26,286 bases of DNA from Bacteroidales bacterium UBA1745 (lineage in GTDB: Bacteria; Bacteroidota; Bacteroidia; Bacteroidales; UBA932), in contig DCHT01000071.1 of assembly GCA_002314885.1 (NCBI GenBank), forward strand, positions 584 through 26,869, in the 5' to 3' direction. A program made the position numbers and the translations under genes. Within the stretch, counting starts at the first letter, position 1; every line of letters starts with the position of its first letter. Positions 24,759-26,286 of the stretch are shown one piece after another. Below the pieces are notes generated by a model, which worked only from the letters and a program-made list of their open reading frames with translations, had not been told where the DNA came from and ran no database searches.

Positions 24759-25784
24759 TTATAGTGAGTTTCTGAGTTTGATGGAGAAAGGGTTGCGTAT
24801 CTTGCTGACCTGTCCGCTGTTGATCATTTCACCGGCAAGACAGCCCATTTTGTAGAAATCGGAGGTCAGACAGCTGATGCCTCCGCAGATGAATTCGTTG
24901 GTGGGCTCGTCGTTGTAGGTGACCAGGCCGACGGCGACTCCGAGCTTGAGGCCCATCCTCTCGCAGTCCCTGAGAATGCTGAACGGAATCTGTCCGCTGG
25001 TCTGTCCGAGGACTATGAACACCGTCCCGAGGGCCATCATAGAGGAATGATAAGAGCTCTCGGTCCTGACTTCCATTTTCAGCTTGCTGAGTTCCTGCAC
25101 CAGTCCTTCCCGGATTTCCTTGGAATACAGGCCTGCGGAAGGGGAGAGTATGACGGCGCGGGAATAGTGGGTCAGGTGTGGTTTCATTTCCTTGATGGTC
25201 GAGGCGGCATCGTTTCCGAAGTCCTGGACTATCTCTCCGAAGTTGCCTTCGAGTCCCGTGATCTTCCTGTCGATGATGATGAGTCTGCCCGATGGGATTC
25301 TGGACAGGGCGCTGATGAGTTTGGCGGCTTTGTTTCGGTCAAGGGTGAAATGCGGGGCCACGATGTACCAGTCGTATGAGCCTATCGCTGTGTCCAGCAG
25401 GTCCACGAATGCGTCCACGTCCTTGTTGTGGAGTCGTATGGTGAGGTCGCTGTTGTGCTTGAGCGTGTCTGAAAGTCCTTTCTGCACATCGCTTTTCCAG
25501 GGGTCCAGTCCGTCGATGAGCATAAGTATTCGGCTCTTGGTCCGGATGACTCCGCTGATGAAGTATCCGACTCCCTGCTTGGCGTATACCTTGCCCTTGT
25601 CCTTGAGCAGCGCGTATGACTTCTTGATGGTCTCGGGGGACACGTTCAGCTGTTCTGACAGCTCGGCCAGGGAGGGCAGCTGGGTGTCGGGCGGAAGCTT
25701 TCCGGATGCGGCCAGATACTCTATTCTGGAGACTATCTGCTTATACGGAGGCTCGGGGTTGTTGGGTCTGATTTCTATGTCCAT
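24759..25784 (-). CDS. GntR-type regulator with periplasmic-binding-protein-like sensor domain, first gene of the lactate set
   Basis: From the ATG at 25784 the protein is 341 residues. The frame is open for 42 codons more, but that part has no domain and crosses the control region. An N-terminal winged helix has YKQIVSRIEYLAASGKLPPDTQLPSLAELSEQLNVSPETIKKSYALLKDKGKVYAKQGVGYFIS, followed by a LacI-type ligand domain (PHFTLDRNKAAKLISALSRIPSGRLIIIDRK; GKxGVAVGLVTYNDEP-like segment). The two hybrids in this set align along their whole length. It lies at the head of lutABC, so control of lactate genes and of itself is likely. Ligand unknown. Confidence 0.88.
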   Translation of the reverse strand: MDIEIRPNNPEPPYKQIVSRIEYLAASGKLPPDTQLPSLAELSEQLNVSPETIKKSYALLKDKGKVYAKQGVGYFISGVIRTKSRILMLIDGLDPWKSDVQKGLSDTLKHNSDLTIRLHNKDVDAFVDLLDTAIGSYDWYIVAPHFTLDRNKAAKLISALSRIPSGRLIIIDRKITGLEGNFGEIVQDFGNDAASTIKEMKPHLTHYSRAVILSPSAGLYSKEIREGLVQELSKLKMEVRTESSYHSSMMALGTVFIVLGQTSGQIPFSILRDCERMGLKLGVAVGLVTYNDEPTNEFICGGISCLTSDFYKMGCLAGEMINSGQVSKIRNPFSIKLRNSL

Positions 25785-25844
25785 ACCACAAATATAGGAA
25801 TAAATTTCTCTTTGGTGCTCTTGGGTGCGGTTTTTCGAAAAATC

Positions 25845-25875
25845 CTTGCATTGGAACAAAAAAATGCTAATATTG
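25845..25875 (+). promoter_or_regulatory. Candidate promoter for the rightward gene
   Basis: CTTG at 25845-25848, a 19-base spacer and TAATATTG at 25868-25875 differ from TTTG/TAnnTTTG by one base in each box. Transcription would start near 25881, right at the shared ACACTATACC core and upstream of the direct repeats, with about 40 bases of leader before the ATG at 25920. For the leftward regulator gene the only full -7 match is TATATTTG at 25789-25796, five bases before its ATG, which would imply a nearly leaderless transcript. Confidence 0.45.
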
Positions 25876-25889
25876 CAGTACACTATACC

Positions 25890-25915
25890 ACACCAAAGTA
25901 CATACACCAAAGTAC
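25890..25915. repeat. Direct repeat of 12 bases in the divergent control region
   Basis: ACACCAAAGTAC occurs at 25890-25901 and 25904-25915, with a 14-base period. An inverted copy of the core, CTTTGGTG, is at 25810-25817. They follow the ACACTATACC core at 25880-25889. Spacing of more than one helical turn and placement between divergent genes fit a transcription-factor site; the binding protein is unknown. Confidence 0.6.
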
Positions 25916-25919
25916 GGAT

Positions 25920-26273
25920 ATGAAAAGAATATTTTTTACCATCTTCCTTTTTGCTACGGCATTTTTGTCATTATCGGCATTCGCGGCTTCAAGGAAGCAG
26001 GCGCCTCTGAAACTCTCCAAAGAGAATGGCTTCGAGGCCAAATCGCTTTCTGGGACGCAGATTACTGAGGTTTCGGGCTGTTATCAGCTTGTCTCCAACG
26101 GGTATTATGCGGGCATAAAGTTCGATGGAGACTTCGATCTGAGCACCTATGTTTCCCTGCGCTTCACTTTTGAGAACAAGGATGCCGTGCACCCTATGTT
26201 CATCTGCTGTGATATGCTCGATTCCCGTGCCGAGAAGAAGAATTTCACCGGTAGGACAAACAGGTGTAAATAG
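25920..26273 (+). CDS. Secreted protein of unknown function, probably truncated
   Basis: The 117-residue frame starts with a Sec signal peptide (MKRIFFTIFLFATAFLSLSAFAA) and continues as a beta-rich region (LVSNGYYAGIKFDGDFDLST, YVSLRFTFENKDAVHPMF). It stops at GRTNRCK, close to the window end, after which the DNA turns AT-rich with clustered stop codons. The start of a larger secreted domain, as found in carbohydrate-active or binding proteins, is cut short, so a broken gene is likely. I do not recognise the family. It is divergent from the lactate regulator and shares its control region. Confidence 0.55.
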   Translation: MKRIFFTIFLFATAFLSLSAFAASRKQAPLKLSKENGFEAKSLSGTQITEVSGCYQLVSNGYYAGIKFDGDFDLSTYVSLRFTFENKDAVHPMFICCDMLDSRAEKKNFTGRTNRCK

Positions 26274-26286
26274 TAATTAGAAACCA

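Noticed and set aside
22956..24855. Two long plus-strand frames (319 and 330 codons)
   Set aside because: They mirror lutB and lutA, which are complete and carry Fe-S motifs. The mirrored translations are rich in Ala, Val, Glu and His without domain structure.

Overview
The window looks like a Bacteroidota chromosome, most likely order Bacteroidales. Direct signs are a SusC/SusD pair, several lipoproteins with a late lipobox cysteine, a BACON domain, mostly A-rich start contexts without strong Shine-Dalgarno sequences, and promoters of the Bacteroidota type (TTTG, about 19 bases, TAnnTTTG). Base composition is moderately GC-rich by eye. Genus cannot be read from this stretch.

Region 1 (1-3992) is housekeeping, all on the minus strand: the 5' part of a tRNA, rplS (L19) with its own clear promoter, and an upstream set grpE, dnaJ and an MIO-type aromatic amino acid ammonia-lyase. 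The lyase resembles Flavobacterium-type tyrosine ammonia-lyase more than histidine ammonia-lyase. The grpE promoter overlaps a cluster of CTGnCA/TGnCAG inverted repeats that may be a heat-shock operator.

Region 2 (3993-16145) is a six-gene plus-strand operon-like set: a GlpT-type glycerol-3-phosphate:phosphate antiporter, a lipoprotein calcineurin-like phosphoesterase, SusC, SusD, a BACON/OB-fold surface lipoprotein and a serine-type sulfatase lipoprotein. It contains no glycoside hydrolase. The mix suggests scavenging of a phosphorylated and/or sulfated molecule, with phosphodiester cleavage outside the inner membrane and GlpT taking up a small organophosphate. The set ends in an intrinsic terminator that lies inside the 3' end of the convergent gene.

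Region 3 (16152-25784) is a minus-strand set, in order of transcription: a GntR/periplasmic-binding-protein hybrid regulator, lutA, lutB, lutC, then after a 70-base gap with a promoter-like element and a candidate operator, a large FAD/Fe-S D-2-hydroxyacid (D-lactate type) dehydrogenase, a second GntR hybrid regulator, a lipoprotein with a bacterial Ig-like domain and a putative TagC/P68-type beta-propeller, and an aldose-epimerase-like protein. It joins oxidation of L-lactate and probably D-lactate to two paralogous ligand-sensing regulators and a surface sugar-related pair.

Region 4 (25785-26286) is a divergent control region with direct repeats and a sequence shared with the internal lactate promoter, followed by a secreted protein whose frame stops abruptly close to the window end. 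That gene may be broken by an insertion or by an assembly edge. No stretch over 300 bases lacks a gene. No CRISPR array and no complete mobile element was seen.
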